From: ZC4RG30 sp963812195
GTDB taxonomy: Bacteria > Pseudomonadota > Gammaproteobacteria > Steroidobacterales > Steroidobacteraceae
DNA: 64,000 nt
Reading direction: 5' to 3'
Assembly (NCBI GenBank): GCA_963812195.1
Contig: CAWEUI010000001.1
Coordinates: forward strand, 310,001-374,000
Part shown: positions 33,568 through 43,799 of the stretch, piece by piece
How positions within the stretch are numbered: the first letter of the stretch is position 1
How the letters are laid out: the number at the start of each line of letters is the position of its first letter
Notes under the pieces: generated by a model
The model's input: the letters and a program-made list of their open reading frames with translations, nothing else
What the model was told of the DNA's origin: nothing
The model's database searches: none
Made by a program: the position numbers and the translations under genes

Positions 33568-33583
33568 GCCGCCGGACGGCGGC
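33568..33583. terminator. Short hairpin between convergent wrbA and hda
   Basis: Six-base GC arms (33568-33573 and 33578-33583) around a 4-base loop fill the 33-base gap between two convergent stops. It could act on either strand; no T-run is seen. Confidence 0.3.
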
Positions 33584-33592
33584 ATCAACCGC

Positions 33593-34273
33593 TCAACCGG
33601 TATCGCCCAGCACGCGCCGGATGAACGGCAGCGTGAGCCGGCGCTGCTCCTCCAGGGAAGCCAGATCCAGCTGATCCAGCAGGCGATTCAGGCTGCCCAT
33701 GTCGCGGGCAAAGCGCCGCTGCAGGTACAGCAGTGTGTCCCGCGGCAGTTCGATGCCGCGCTGCGCGGCGCGCACCAGCAGCGCCTCGCGCTGCTGAGCT
33801 TCATCCAGCGGCCGCAGTGCGTAGTGCGGCATGGCCGCGAGCCGGGATGTCAGATCAGGCAGCTGCAGATGCAGTTCGCCCGCCGGCGCGGCCGCCGCCA
33901 CCGCCAGCCGCACCCCCCGGGCGCGGCATTCGTTGTAGAGACCGAACAGGCCCTGTTCCCACCCGGTCCGGCCAGCCACGGCATCCACGTCGTCAAGCGC
34001 CACCAGCGGCAGCGCCGCGATGCCCTCCAGCACGGCTTCGCCCATGTCGCGCAGATCCTGTAATGGAAAGTAGCCGGCGCCGGGCGTCGCGGCACAGATT
34101 GCCTGCAGCAGGTGCGTGCGACCCGCACCGGTCACGCCATGCAGGTACAGCAACGCGGCATCCCCTGCCGCCATGGCACGCGCGGCCGCAAGCCCTTCGG
34201 CATTCGGGCCCGCAACGAAGCTTGCGAACACCGCGCGATCCTGCAGGCGCACTGAAAGAGGCAGCTGCTTCAC
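33593..34273 (-). CDS. hda: DnaA regulatory inactivator Hda
   Basis: 226 residues. Hda is a DnaA-related AAA+ protein that, with the loaded clamp, promotes hydrolysis of DnaA-bound ATP after initiation. The N-terminal QLPLSVRLQDRAVFASFV includes the clamp-binding QLPL box. The Walker A is GVTGAGRTHLLQA with Arg instead of the usual Lys, which is normal for Hda. Walker B is LPLVALDDVDAVAG. The C-terminal DMGSLNRLLDQLDLASL matches the AAA+ lid. It follows a CDP-alcohol phosphatidyltransferase gene by 25 bases, a pairing seen in many gammaproteobacteria. Confidence 0.92.
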   Translation of the reverse strand: MKQLPLSVRLQDRAVFASFVAGPNAEGLAAARAMAAGDAALLYLHGVTGAGRTHLLQAICAATPGAGYFPLQDLRDMGEAVLEGIAALPLVALDDVDAVAGRTGWEQGLFGLYNECRARGVRLAVAAAAPAGELHLQLPDLTSRLAAMPHYALRPLDEAQQREALLVRAAQRGIELPRDTLLYLQRRFARDMGSLNRLLDQLDLASLEEQRRLTLPFIRRVLGDTG

Positions 34274-34298
34274 GCGCGCTCACGCCATGCGCTACCCA

Positions 34299-34847
34299 TC
34301 ACGGAGCGGCGGAAAGCGCGAAGGCGCGCTCGACGAAGCGGGCCACGTAATCCACCCCGCTGGCCAGCGTCGTGACAACCATCACGGCCGCCAGCGCATC
34401 CAGCACTTCGCGCGGCGGAAAGCCGCTGGCGCTGGCCAGTATCACGGCCAGCAGGTAGCCAAGCTGCATGCCGGTATTCCACTTGCTGATCATGGTCGGC
34501 CGGCCCCGCAACGGCCCGAACCACAGCCGGTACACCAGCGCTCCGATGCCGATGACCAGGTCGCGGGCAATGGCCACCGCGGCGACCCACCAGGGCGCGA
34601 TATCCAGCCACGCGGCGGTCGTGAACACCGAAACCAGCAGCAGCTTGTCGGCCAGCGGGTCCAGGAACCGGCCCAGTTCCGAAGTCCAGTTGAACCGCTT
34701 GGCCAGATAGCCATCCAGCCCATCGGACAGGGCGGCGATCGTGAACAGCACCAGGATGCGCACCTGCGCGCCGGCAAGCATGGCCTGGATCAGCGGCGCG
34801 ACCAGCGCGATGCGGACCAGGCAGATGAGATTGGGCAAGTGGCGCAT
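34299..34847 (-). CDS. CDP-alcohol phosphatidyltransferase family protein
   Basis: 182 residues with about five membrane helices. The catalytic motif is complete: DGLDGYLAKRFNWTSELG followed by RFLDPLADKL. The size equals that of phosphatidylglycerophosphate synthase PgsA, but the N-terminus (RHLPNLICLVRIALVAPL) and the position next to hda fit a distinct subgroup, so I leave the symbol empty. The start ATG 34847 begins the first helix; longer frames upstream run into the purM leader. Divergent from purM, 78 bases apart. Confidence 0.88.
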   Translation of the reverse strand: MRHLPNLICLVRIALVAPLIQAMLAGAQVRILVLFTIAALSDGLDGYLAKRFNWTSELGRFLDPLADKLLLVSVFTTAAWLDIAPWWVAAVAIARDLVIGIGALVYRLWFGPLRGRPTMISKWNTGMQLGYLLAVILASASGFPPREVLDALAAVMVVTTLASGVDYVARFVERAFALSAAP

Positions 34848-34925
34848 GGCGGAAGGGGGAGCAAACTTCGCTACAATACCGCACCCGGCCCCTGGCGGCC
34901 GACTCACCGGCAAAGTCCCGTCAGA

Positions 34926-35958
34926 ATGCACAAACCCACTGGCCTGACATATCGCGATGCGGGCGTCGACATCGACGCAGGCGACGCGCTGGTGGATCGC
35001 ATCAAACCCGTCGTCAAGCGCACCATGCGGCCGGAGGTACTGGCCGGGGTGGGTGGATTCGGCGCCCTGGTGGGTCTGCCGCAGCGCTACCGCGATCCGG
35101 TGCTGGTCGCCGGCACCGACGGCGTGGGCACCAAGCTGCGCCTGGCCATCGACACCGGACGCCACGAACGCATCGGCATCGACCTGGTCGCGATGTGCGC
35201 CAACGATATTGCCGTGCAGGGCGCCGAACCCCTGTTCTTCCTCGATTACTACGCCACCGGCAGGCTCTCGGTGGATGTGGCCGAGTCCGTGATCCGCGGC
35301 ATTGCCGAAGGATGCCTGCAGGCCGGCTGCGCGCTGGTGGGCGGCGAGACGGCGGAAATGCCCGGCATGTACCAGGGTGGCGGACTACGATCTGGCCGGT
35401 TTCTGTGTCGGCGTGGTCGAGCGCGGCGCCATCCTGGACGGCACTCGCGTGAAGGCCGGTGACGCGATCATCGGCCTGGCCTCCTCCGGCGTGCACTCCA
35501 ACGGCTACTCGCTGGTGCGCAAGCTCATTGCCGCCACCGGCGCCGATGAGAAGACGCAGCTGGCAGGCCGTGCATTGTTCGACCGGCTGCTCGAACCCAC
35601 GCGCATCTACGCGCGCAGCATGCTCGCCCTGGCCGCGGCAATGCCCGTGAGCGCCTTCGCGCACATCACCGGCGGCGGCCTCACCGACAACATTCCGCGC
35701 GTACTGCCCGAGGGCCTGGAGGCCCGGCTGCAGCGCCGGCAGTGGCATCACGATCCAGTGTTCGAGTGGCTGGCCAGCAGCGGCGGCATTGCGCCCGCCG
35801 AGATGTACCGCACCTTCAACTGCGGCATCGGCATGATCGCCGTCGTCCCCGCGACGCACGCCGACGAGGCCCTGGCGCAGCTGCGCGCAGCCGGGGAAAC
35901 CGCCATGCTGATCGGAGAGATTCGTCCCGGGACAGCCGGTGTCGTCATCGACGAGTGA
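34926..35958 (+). CDS. purM: Phosphoribosylformylglycinamidine cyclo-ligase (one frameshift)
   Basis: Purine biosynthesis step 5 (AIR synthetase), cytoplasmic, about 343 residues when restored. N-terminal LTYRDAGVDIDAGDALVDRI and GFGALVGLP are the family start. ATP and substrate segments: GTDGVGTKLRLAI, MCANDIAVQGAEPLFFLDY and GGETAEMPGMY. An extra G at about 35382 breaks the frame right after GMYQGG; removing it gives YDLAGFCVGVVERG. The second half has SSGVHSNGYSLVRK and FAHITGGGLTDNIPRVLP. It overlaps purN by 20 bases. The gene is essential for purine synthesis, so an error is more likely than loss. Confidence 0.93.
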
Positions 35959-36616
35959 AACGCGGCGCGCGCGTCTGGCCATTCTGATCTCCGGCCAGGG
36001 CAGCAACATGCTGGCCATCGCGCGGGCCTGCCGCGGCGGGCAGATTCCTGCCGACATCGCCTGCGTGCTCGCCGATACGCCCGAAGCCGGTGGCCTGGCG
36101 CGAGCCAGCGAGCTGGGCCTGCCCGTCCGCGTCATCGATCGCCGGGAATTCTCACGTGACGGCAGGCCGGATCGCGCCGGCTTCGAAGCAGCGCTGGCTG
36201 CAGCCATCGACGCGGCCGCGGCCGACTACGTGATCCTGGCCGGCTTCATGCGCGTGCTGTCGGCGCAATTCGCCGCCCGCTACGCCGGGCGCATGCTGAA
36301 CATCCACCCGTCCCTGCTGCCCAGACATCGCGGCCTGGATACCCACGCCCGGGCACTGGCCGCCGGTGATGCCGAGCACGGCGCAAGCGTGCACTTCGTC
36401 ACGGCCGAACTCGACGGGGGGCCATTGATCGCCCAGGCTGTGCTCGACGTCCCGCCGGGCGAAGACATTGCCGGGCTTTCAGGGCGCGTTCATGCTCTGG
36501 AACACAAGCTCTATCCCATGGTGATCGAATGGTTGACCCGGGGCCGACTGCGCTGGAATGGCGGCCATCCCGAGCTGGATGGCGCGCCCCTGCGCGCGCC
36601 GGTGAGAATCCGCTGA
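35939..36616 (+). CDS. purN: Phosphoribosylglycinamide formyltransferase
   Basis: 225 residues. PurN transfers a formyl group from 10-formyl-tetrahydrofolate to GAR. The phosphate-binding loop is ISGQGSNMLAI, the folate/catalytic segment is AGFMRVLSAQF and MLNIHPSLLPRHRGLDTHARAL with the catalytic Asn and His, and the catalytic Asp is in TAELDGGPLIAQ. The start is GTG 35939 inside the purM 3' end; the first ten residues (SSSTSETRRA) are variable. Its stop shares a base with the next gene (TGATG). Confidence 0.93.
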   Translation: MSSSTSETRRARLAILISGQGSNMLAIARACRGGQIPADIACVLADTPEAGGLARASELGLPVRVIDRREFSRDGRPDRAGFEAALAAAIDAAAADYVILAGFMRVLSAQFAARYAGRMLNIHPSLLPRHRGLDTHARALAAGDAEHGASVHFVTAELDGGPLIAQAVLDVPPGEDIAGLSGRVHALEHKLYPMVIEWLTRGRLRWNGGHPELDGAPLRAPVRIR

Positions 36617-37353
36617 TGCGCGCCGCGAACACGCTGGCGCGCAGCGCCGTTGCCGCGCTGCTGCTGGCCGGCGCCGGCGCGGGCGCCGACGCGGCTGAAG
36701 CCGCCGGCGAACTCAAACCCTTCACCGCCTTCTACACCATCAACTGGCACGGCCTGTCCGCCGGCAGCAGCCAGGTCAAGCTGGAACACCTGGCGGACGG
36801 CCGCTGGTCCTACACCTCCGAGACCACCGCGCCTGGCCTGTTCCGCCTGGCGATGCCGGCGCACCTGACCTCGCGCAGCGTATTCCGCATCGAGTGGCGA
36901 CCGGATCATCCCGGAGACCTTCACTGCCGATGACGGCGGCAGCGGCAACGCCGAGGGATCAGGACATCACGTTCGACTGGGCCGCCGGCCGCGTGCGCGG
37001 CGTGGCCGAACGCCGCAAGGTGGATCTGCCGACGCAGCCGGGACTGCTCGACACGCTGTCGGTGCAGGTGGCATTGATGCGTGATCTGTTCGCGGGCGAC
37101 GTACCGGCGAAGTTCGTGCTGGTCGACAAGGACCGAATCAAGGACTACGACTACGCCTGGCAGGGCCACGAACAGGTCGAGACCGACGCGGGCAAGTACG
37201 AGACGGTGATCTACACGCAGCCGGCGGCCCGGTTCGGGCAACGCCACCTGGTTCTGGTGCGCGCCGGAGCTGGGTTACCTGCCGCTCAAGGTCGAGCGGC
37301 ACGACGGCGACGACGTGCAATGGTCCATGCGTCTGGAGAGCGTGAAGCGCTGA
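36616..37353 (+). CDS. DUF3108 periplasmic protein (three +1 frameshifts)
   Basis: About 244 residues when restored. A signal peptide begins at ATG 36616 (ARSAVAALLLAGAGAGADA), directly overlapping the purN stop. DUF3108 proteins are exported beta-rich proteins of unknown function, frequently placed after purN. Seen: FTAFYTINWHGLSAGSSQVK, WSYTSETTAPGLF, and the C-terminal APELGYLPLKVERHDG. The frame is broken by an extra T at 36895 (restores IEGDRIIPETFTADDG), an extra G at about 36956 (restores DQDITFDWAAG), and one extra base at about 37250-37256 (restores WCAPELGY). The middle section is clean. Confidence 0.85.
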
Positions 37354-37372
37354 CGCTCCGTGCCGCGCACGG

Positions 37373-37942
<570 letters not shown>

Positions 37943-37946
<4 letters not shown>

Positions 37947-39053
37947 TGCACTTCTCTCGACGACTACATTCGGAAGACTGCCGCTGCGGTCGACGCGGCC
38001 GGCGGGCACCAGCACTGCCGCCGCGGCATGTCGCGCCAGTTCGGTCCACGCGGATGCCGACGGGCGTGCCGGCGAGCGGCCGGCGACCACGGGCCGGCCG
38101 GCATCCGCATGCGGCACGGATCCGTGCAGTCCAGGGGCAGCTTGCCGAGCAGCGGCACGCCGCACTCGGCCGCCAGCCGTTCGCCGCCGCCGCTGCCGAA
38201 GATGTGCGTCCTCGTGGCCGCAGTGGCTGCACACATGCAGGCTCATGTTCTCGACCATGCCGAGCACCGCCACCTAGACCTTCTCGAACATGGCGATGCC
38301 CTTGCGTGCATCGGCCACCGCGATCTCCTGCGGCGTCGTGACCACCACGCGCCTGCCACCGGCACCCTCTGCGCCAGCGTCAGCTGGATGTCGCCGGTAC
38401 CCGGCGGCAGATCCACGCACCAGGTAATCCAGCTCGCCCCAGAGCGGTTTCGTTCAGCAGCTGCGACAGCGCCTGCGTCACCATCGGGCCGCGCCAGATC
38501 ATCGGCTGGCCCTCGATCGACGAGGAATCCGATGGACATCAGCTTCACGCCGTGCGCCTGCACGGGCAGGATGCGCTTGCCCTGGGTCTCGGGCTTCACC
38601 TGCGCCACACCCGAACATGCGTCGGCTGGCTGGGCCCGTAGACATCCGCATCCAGCAGGCCCACGCGGGCGCCCATGGCCGCCCAGGCAAGCGCCAGATG
38701 GGCCGCCACGGTTGATTTGCCCACCCCGCCCTTGGCCGAACCAACCGCCACGATATTGCGGATGCCGGCCAGGGGCTTCAGCGGCCGCTGGACGGCATGG
38801 GCCGGAATGGCCGTAGCCAGCTCCAGCGACAGTTCCTGGGAGAAGCCATCGCGCTGCAGCGCCTGCGACAGCAGCCGCGCGAGGTCGGCCTGGTAGCCGC
38901 CCGTCGGCACCGGCATGCTGCAGCGGCCAGCCTGATTGCCCCGGCAGTGCATTGCAGCTGCTGGACGGCTCCGAGCTCGCCCAGGGTCCGGCCGATGTAG
39001 GGATCCCGCCACGCCGACAGCAGCGCGCGCAGGGCGTCATCACTCTGGCTCAT
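37943..39053 (-). CDS. mrp: Mrp/ApbC iron-sulfur carrier ATPase, heavily frame-disrupted
   Basis: About 360 residues can be assembled from pieces. Mrp binds and transfers 4Fe-4S clusters. Pieces in order: DALRALLSAWRDPYIGRTL, Walker A VAVGSAKGGVGKSTVAAHLA, DADVYGPSQPT, VQAHGVKLMSIGFLVDEG, VVDLPPGTGDIQLTLAQ, and the cluster-binding VENMSLHVCSHCGHED. The frame moves by single extra bases at about 38620, 38612, 38515, 38443, 38417, 38207, 38128, 38109 and 37955, by two at 38917-38918, by one missing base at about 38349, and there is a TAG at 38274-38276. Neighbouring essential genes are damaged in the same way, so error is likelier than a decayed gene. The restored end VVVEEVQ overlaps dcd. Confidence 0.8.
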
Positions 39054-39080
39054 GTGATCCCGTTCAAGAAAAGGCGCTGG

Positions 39081-39089
39081 ATTCTAACA
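39081..39089 (-). promoter_or_regulatory. Extended -10 element for mrp-dcd
   Basis: On the minus strand this reads TGTTAGAAT, a TGn plus TAGAAT extended -10. It lies 28 bases before the mrp ATG. No good -35 is seen at 17 bases, as is common with extended -10 promoters. The 16-bp palindrome 39091-39106 abuts it upstream. Confidence 0.5.
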
Positions 39090-39090
39090 G

Positions 39091-39106
39091 TGCGGACCGG
39101 TCCGCA
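39091..39106. promoter_or_regulatory. Perfect 16-bp palindrome, candidate operator
   Basis: TGCGGACCGGTCCGCA is a perfect inverted repeat without spacer. It sits in the 128-base gap between divergent mrp and the HEAT-kinase gene, between an extended -10 on each strand. A dimeric regulator acting on both promoters is a reasonable inference; chance is possible in GC-rich DNA. Confidence 0.5.
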
Positions 39107-39126
39107 GCCGGGCGACAGGGGGCCTA

Positions 39127-39135
39127 TGGCATAAT
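39127..39135 (+). promoter_or_regulatory. Extended -10 element for the HEAT-kinase/pil unit
   Basis: TGGCATAAT matches the extended -10 form TGn plus a TATAAT-like hexamer. A transcript would start near 39142, 40 bases before the ATG at 39182. The -35 region has no recognisable hexamer; the palindrome 39091-39106 is centred about 43 bases upstream of the predicted start. Confidence 0.5.
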
Positions 39136-39181
39136 TTGGAGGTTCGATCCTGGGATTATTCATGCAAATTGCAGTCCATTG

Positions 39182-41590
39182 ATGGCACTGTTCACGAACC
39201 TTCGTTCCGACCGGCTGATCACCCTGATCAAGTCGACCGACAAGCCGCTTGCCGAGGAGACGCTCAAGGCAGTGGCCAAACTCAAGGGGTTGGGCCCGGG
39301 GGTCATCGAACCGGTCATCGAATCCCTGGCCGACGCCGACAAGAATGCCACGGTGGCCCTGGTCGACGTGCTCTCGACGCTGGTCTCCAACAAGACCTTT
39401 CCGCGCTTCCTGACGGGCCTGTGCGACGGCAACGCGCGCATTGCCGCGGGTATCGCCTGGGCGCTGACCAGCAGCCGCACCTACTCCCCCAGCCTGCTGC
39501 TCGACGCGCTGAACACCAAGGGCGTGTCCAAGTCCTCGGTACTGGACGTCATCCACGCCCAGCGCGAGCGCTTCAACCTGCGCGACCTGCTGAACGCCGC
39601 CTACGCACAGGAGCCCCAGGAAAAGGCGGCCCTGTTCCGCGTCATCGCCGAGGTGGCCGACGAGAACTCCACGCCCGAGCTGGTCAGCCGCCTGGAGGGC
39701 AAGGACCCGATCGCGCGCGTGCACATCATCAACATCCTGTCGCCGGTTCAACCGGCCGGACATCAAGCGCGCGCTGCAGGGGCAACTGCGCGACAACAAC
39801 AAGATGATCCGCTCCACCACGCTGGCGGCGCTGGCGCGCATGGACGGTCCGATCGACGTCGAGGCGGTGTGCCGGCTGCTCAAGGACGGCGAGATCGATG
39901 TGCAGAATCGCGCCATCGACGTGCTGATCCGCGCCAATGACCCGGAAACGGTCAAGTACCTGATTCCGGTCCTGAAGGACGAGAACGAATACGCGCGACG
40001 CTCGGCCGTCGAGGTCCTGAACGAAATCGGCGACGCCAAGTCCGTGAAGTACCTGCTGGAGGCCATCAAGGACGATGACTGGTGGGTGCGCAGCCGCGCC
40101 GGCGATGCGCTGGGCAAGATCGGCGGCCCGAAGGTCATCGACGCGGTGCTGCGCCTGGCTCGCGACCAGGACGAGGATCTGCGGCGCGCCGCGATCGAGA
40201 TACTGAACCAGACCAAGGACGAGCGCGCGGTCAATCACCTGATCGAGGCCACCAGGGACAAGGACTGGTGGGTGTGCGAGCGCTCGGTGGACGCGCTGGC
40301 CGAGATCGGCAGCCGGCGCGCGCTGCCGCGCCTGCTGGAAATGCTGCCCACCACGCCGGCGCGCTCGCTGCCCGTGGTGGTGCGCGCCGTCGGCAAGCTC
40401 GGCGACCCGAAGAACATCGATACGCTGCTGCCGTTCCTGTCGCGACCCGAGAAGGAATTGCGCATCGAGGCCATTCACGCCATTGCGCAGCTCGCCGATG
40501 ACAAGCGCTACGAACACGTCCGGCTGCAATTGCAGCAACAGGGCCAGAACCAGGATCCGCAGATCGCCGAGGCCGCGGCCGCCGCGCTGAAGGAACTCGG
40601 CGTGCGCATGGCCGAGACCAGCGGCTACCGTTGCCATGGGTGGTCGCGCCGGCTCCGGCCCGCACGCCGAACTGGCCCGCTCGGTGCCCATGGACGAGGC
40701 CGAGGCCAAGGCCATGCTGCACCAGGTCGACCAGGACGTGACCGGGCTCAAGCTGGACATCTCCACCTTGCGCAGCGGCGACATGCTGGAGGGCCGCTAC
40801 AAGTACATCGAGACGCATCGGCAAGGGCGCCTTCGGCACCGTGCTGCTGATGGAAGACACGGTGGTCGACGATCGCCTGATCCTGAAGTTCCTCAATCCG
40901 AACGTGTCGGAAGACGAGGAGATGATGAAGCGGTTCGTGCACGAGCTGCGCTATTCGCGCAAGATCACGCACCACAACGTCATCCGCATCTACGACTTCC
41001 TGCAGGTGCAGGGCAACTACGCGATCTCGATGGAGTACTTCCCGTCCCACACGCTGGGCGCGGAAATCGTCAACGAAAAGCCCATCGAAACCAAGAAGGC
41101 GGTCAAGTACGGCATCGACATGTGCACCGGCATGGCGGTGGCGCACAAGGTCGGCGTCGTGCACCGCGACCTGAAGCCCGCCAACGTGCTGATCAACAAC
41201 GACGGGTTGCTCAAGATCGTGGACTTCGGCGTGGCCGCCGCGCACCGCGAGGGCGACACGCAGCTGACCAAGACCGGCTACGTGATCGGCTCTCCCAAGT
41301 ACATGGCCCCCGAGCAGATCCTGGGCCGCAAGGTGGACGAGCGGGCCGACATCTACGCCATCGGCGTGATCCTGTACGAGATGTTCACCGGCCAGCCGCC
41401 GTACTCGCGCGGCGACCACATGGCCGTCATGTACCAGCACGTGCAGGGCAAGGCGCGGGCCCCGCAGGAGCTCAACCCCAAACTGCCGCCCGGCTTGTCG
41501 GATCTGATCATGAAGGCCATGGCCGTGGACAAGGCCAAGCGCTTCCAGACCATGGATGAGATGCGGGTCGCACTCGAGCGCTTTGCATGA
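39182..41590 (+). CDS. HEAT-repeat / serine-threonine protein kinase fusion (three frameshifts)
   Basis: About 801 residues when restored. Residues 1 to about 480 are HEAT/PBS-lyase-like helical repeats; two adjacent copies are obvious (DDDWWVRSRAGDALGKIG and DKDWWVCERSVDALAEIG). Residues about 540-801 are a Hanks-type kinase: IGKGAFGTV loop, ATP-binding Lys in LILKFL, HRDLKPANVLI, DFGVAA, and SPKYMAPEQ. The chain ends with the kinase domain; no membrane helix or PASTA repeat is seen. Extra bases at about 39743 (restores ILSRFNRPDIKRAL), 40626 (AETSGTVAMGGRAG) and 40816 (YIETIGKGAFG) break the frame. It directly precedes two PilT-like genes, so control of pilus retraction is an attractive inference. 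The alternative is two separate genes, but restored frames join without a stop. Confidence 0.82.
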
Positions 41591-41596
41591 CGTAAG

Positions 41597-42720
41597 ATGG
41601 CGTCTATGGCCCGCATAGACGCCTTCCTGAAGCTCGGCACCCAGCAGGGCTGCTCGGACATCCACCTGGCGGTGGGCGTGCCGCCCATGCTGCGCGTATA
41701 CGGCGACCTGATGCCGATCAAGTTCCGCGACCTGCGCGACGGCGGAGCTCGAGGGCTATCTCACCGAGATCCTCACGCCGGCCCAGAACGACATGTTCGC
41801 GACCGGCAGCGACGTGGATTTCTCCTACGTTTCCACCGATGGCGGGCGCTTCCGCGTCAACATCTTCCGCAAGGACACCGGCATCGGCGCGGTATTCCGG
41901 GCCATCCCGACGGCAATTCCCACCATAGACAGCCTGGGGCTGCCGCCGGTGGTCAAGAAGCTGTGCGACTACCACCAGGGCATGATCCTGGTCACCGGCT
42001 CCACCGGGTCGGGCAAGTCGACCACGCTGGCGGCGATGATCGATCTGCTGAACACCACGCGCAAACTGAACATCATCAGCCTCGAGGATCCGATCGAGTT
42101 CGTTCACCGCAGCAAGCAGAGCCAGGTCATCCAGCGCGAGCTGAACACTCACCTGCCGACCTTCGCCGAAGGCGTGCGTGCCGCGATGCGCGAAGACCCG
42201 GACGTGATCCTGGTCGGCGAGATGCGCGACGCCGAGACCATTTCGATGGCCATGACCGCCGCCGAAACCGGCCACCTGGTGCTGGGCACGCTGCACACCA
42301 CCGGTGCGGTAAAGACCATCGATCGCATCATCGACGCACTGCCCGTCGAAGAGCGCGAACAGACAAAGAGCTTCCTGTCGCAGAGCCTGCTGGCCGTGGT
42401 GACGCAGGTGCTGTGCAAGACCACGGAAGGCCAGGGGCGCAAGGCCGTGTGCGAGGTGATGGTCATGACCAAGGCCATCGCCAAGCTGATCCAGACGGAC
42501 CAGACCCACCAGATCCCCAGCCAGGTGCAGATGGGACGTGAATTCGGCATGCAGCTGCTGGACCAGGCACTGCTGTCGGCGGTGCAGGCCAAGGAGATCG
42601 ACCCGGACCACGCCTATTCCTTCGCGACACGACAAGCGCGTGCTGCAGAAGTACGTGACCGACACGGGGCTGCTGCCGAAGCTCGATACGAGCGCCATCA
42701 CCGGCAACAGGCCGGCCTGA
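41597..42720 (+). CDS. pilT: PilT-type retraction ATPase, first copy (two frameshifts)
   Basis: About 373 residues when restored. PilT hexamers power type IV pilus retraction at the inner membrane. N-terminal GTQQGCSDIHLAVGVPPMLRV, Walker A TGSTGSGKSTTLAAM, Asp box LEDPIEFVH, Walker B REDPDVILVGEMRDAETI and the His box ETGHLVLGTLHTTGA are all present. Extra bases at about 41742 (restores LRDAELEGYLTEIL) and 42629 (restores YSFATDKRVLQKYV) break the frame. ATG 41597 and 41606 are both possible starts. The protein follows the kinase gene by 6 bases. PilT versus PilU cannot be fixed from sequence alone; I use pilT for the first copy because of order. Confidence 0.88.
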
Positions 42721-42737
42721 CAGGAGCGCCCGCGGCG

Positions 42738-43799
42738 ATGGCCAAGATCGACGAATACCTGCGCGAAGTGCTGCACCGCAAGGGTTCGGACCTGCACTTC
42801 ATTGCCGGTGATCCGGCGCGCATCCGGCTGTACGGTGACTTGCAGCCCCTGCGACCCGACAACCTCAGCGCCGAGTTCGTGCACGAGGCGCTGTACGAGA
42901 TCATGCCCGGCAAGGCCGCGGCACGCTTCGAGAAGCTCAACGGCGCCGACTTCGCCTACACACTGGAAGGTCTGGGACGCTTCCGCGTCAACGTGATGCG
43001 CCAGCTCAATGGCATCGGGCGCGGTATTGCGCTCGATACCCACCCAGGCGCTGACCATGGACCAGCTCAAATTGCCCGACGCGGTTCGCGCCTTTGCGCG
43101 CGCGCCCAACGGGCTGATCCTGGTCACCGGCAAGACCGGCAGCGGCAAGTCCACCACGCTGGCCGCGATCATCGACGACATCAACAAGCGTGAAAAGGGC
43201 CATATCCTCACCATCGAGGATCCCATCGAGTTCGTGCACCAGCGGCGCAACTGCCTGATCAGCCAGCGCGAGATCGGCCTGCACGCGCAGAATTTCGCGC
43301 AGGCCCTGCACTCGGCGCCTGCGTGAAGACCCGGACGTGATCCTGGTCGGCGAAATGCGCGACCTGGAGACCATCCAGATCGCCGTGACGGCGGCCGAAA
43401 TGGGCATCCTCGTGATGGGCACCCTGCATACCAACGGCGCGGCCCAGACGGTGGACCGCGTCATCAACGTCTTTCCGGCCGACAAGCAGTCGCACGTGCG
43501 CACCATGCTGTCCACGTCCCTGCGCGGCGTGGTGTCGCAGCAGTTGTTGCAGCGCGCCGACAAGCAGGGCCGGGTCGCGGCGCTGGAGATCCTGGTCAAC
43601 AACCCCGCCGTATCCGAACCTGATCCGCCAGGGCAAGCTGGACCAGCTGGAAAACACCATGCAGTCCGGCGCCGCCTCGGGCATGCGTACAATGGACTCT
43701 TCCATCCAGGCGCTGTTCGATCAGCGCCAGATTTCCGGAAAGGAAGCCTACAAGAAGGCAATGAACAAGGCCCGTTTCGAAGCGTTCAAGGATTCATAG
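42738..43799 (+). CDS. pilU: PilT/PilU-type ATPase, second copy (three frameshifts)
   Basis: About 352 residues when restored. The start ATG 42738 has CAGGAG upstream. Seen: HRKGSDLHFIAGDPARIRL, Walker A TGKTGSGKSTTLAAI, IEDPIEFVHQRRNCLISQRE, GEMRDLETIQIAVTAAEMG and MGTLHTNGAAQTVDRVIN. Extra bases lie at about 43019 (restores NGIGAVLRSIPTQ), 43318 (restores LHSALREDPDVIL) and 43616 (restores NNPAVSNLIRQGK). PilU is a PilT paralogue needed for full retraction force in several species. The TAG stop is followed immediately by the metG GTG. Confidence 0.87.

Noticed and set aside
41597..43799. The two PilT-like genes as one duplicated by assembly error
   Set aside because: The two proteins differ clearly in sequence (for example the His box and N-terminus), so they are true paralogues.
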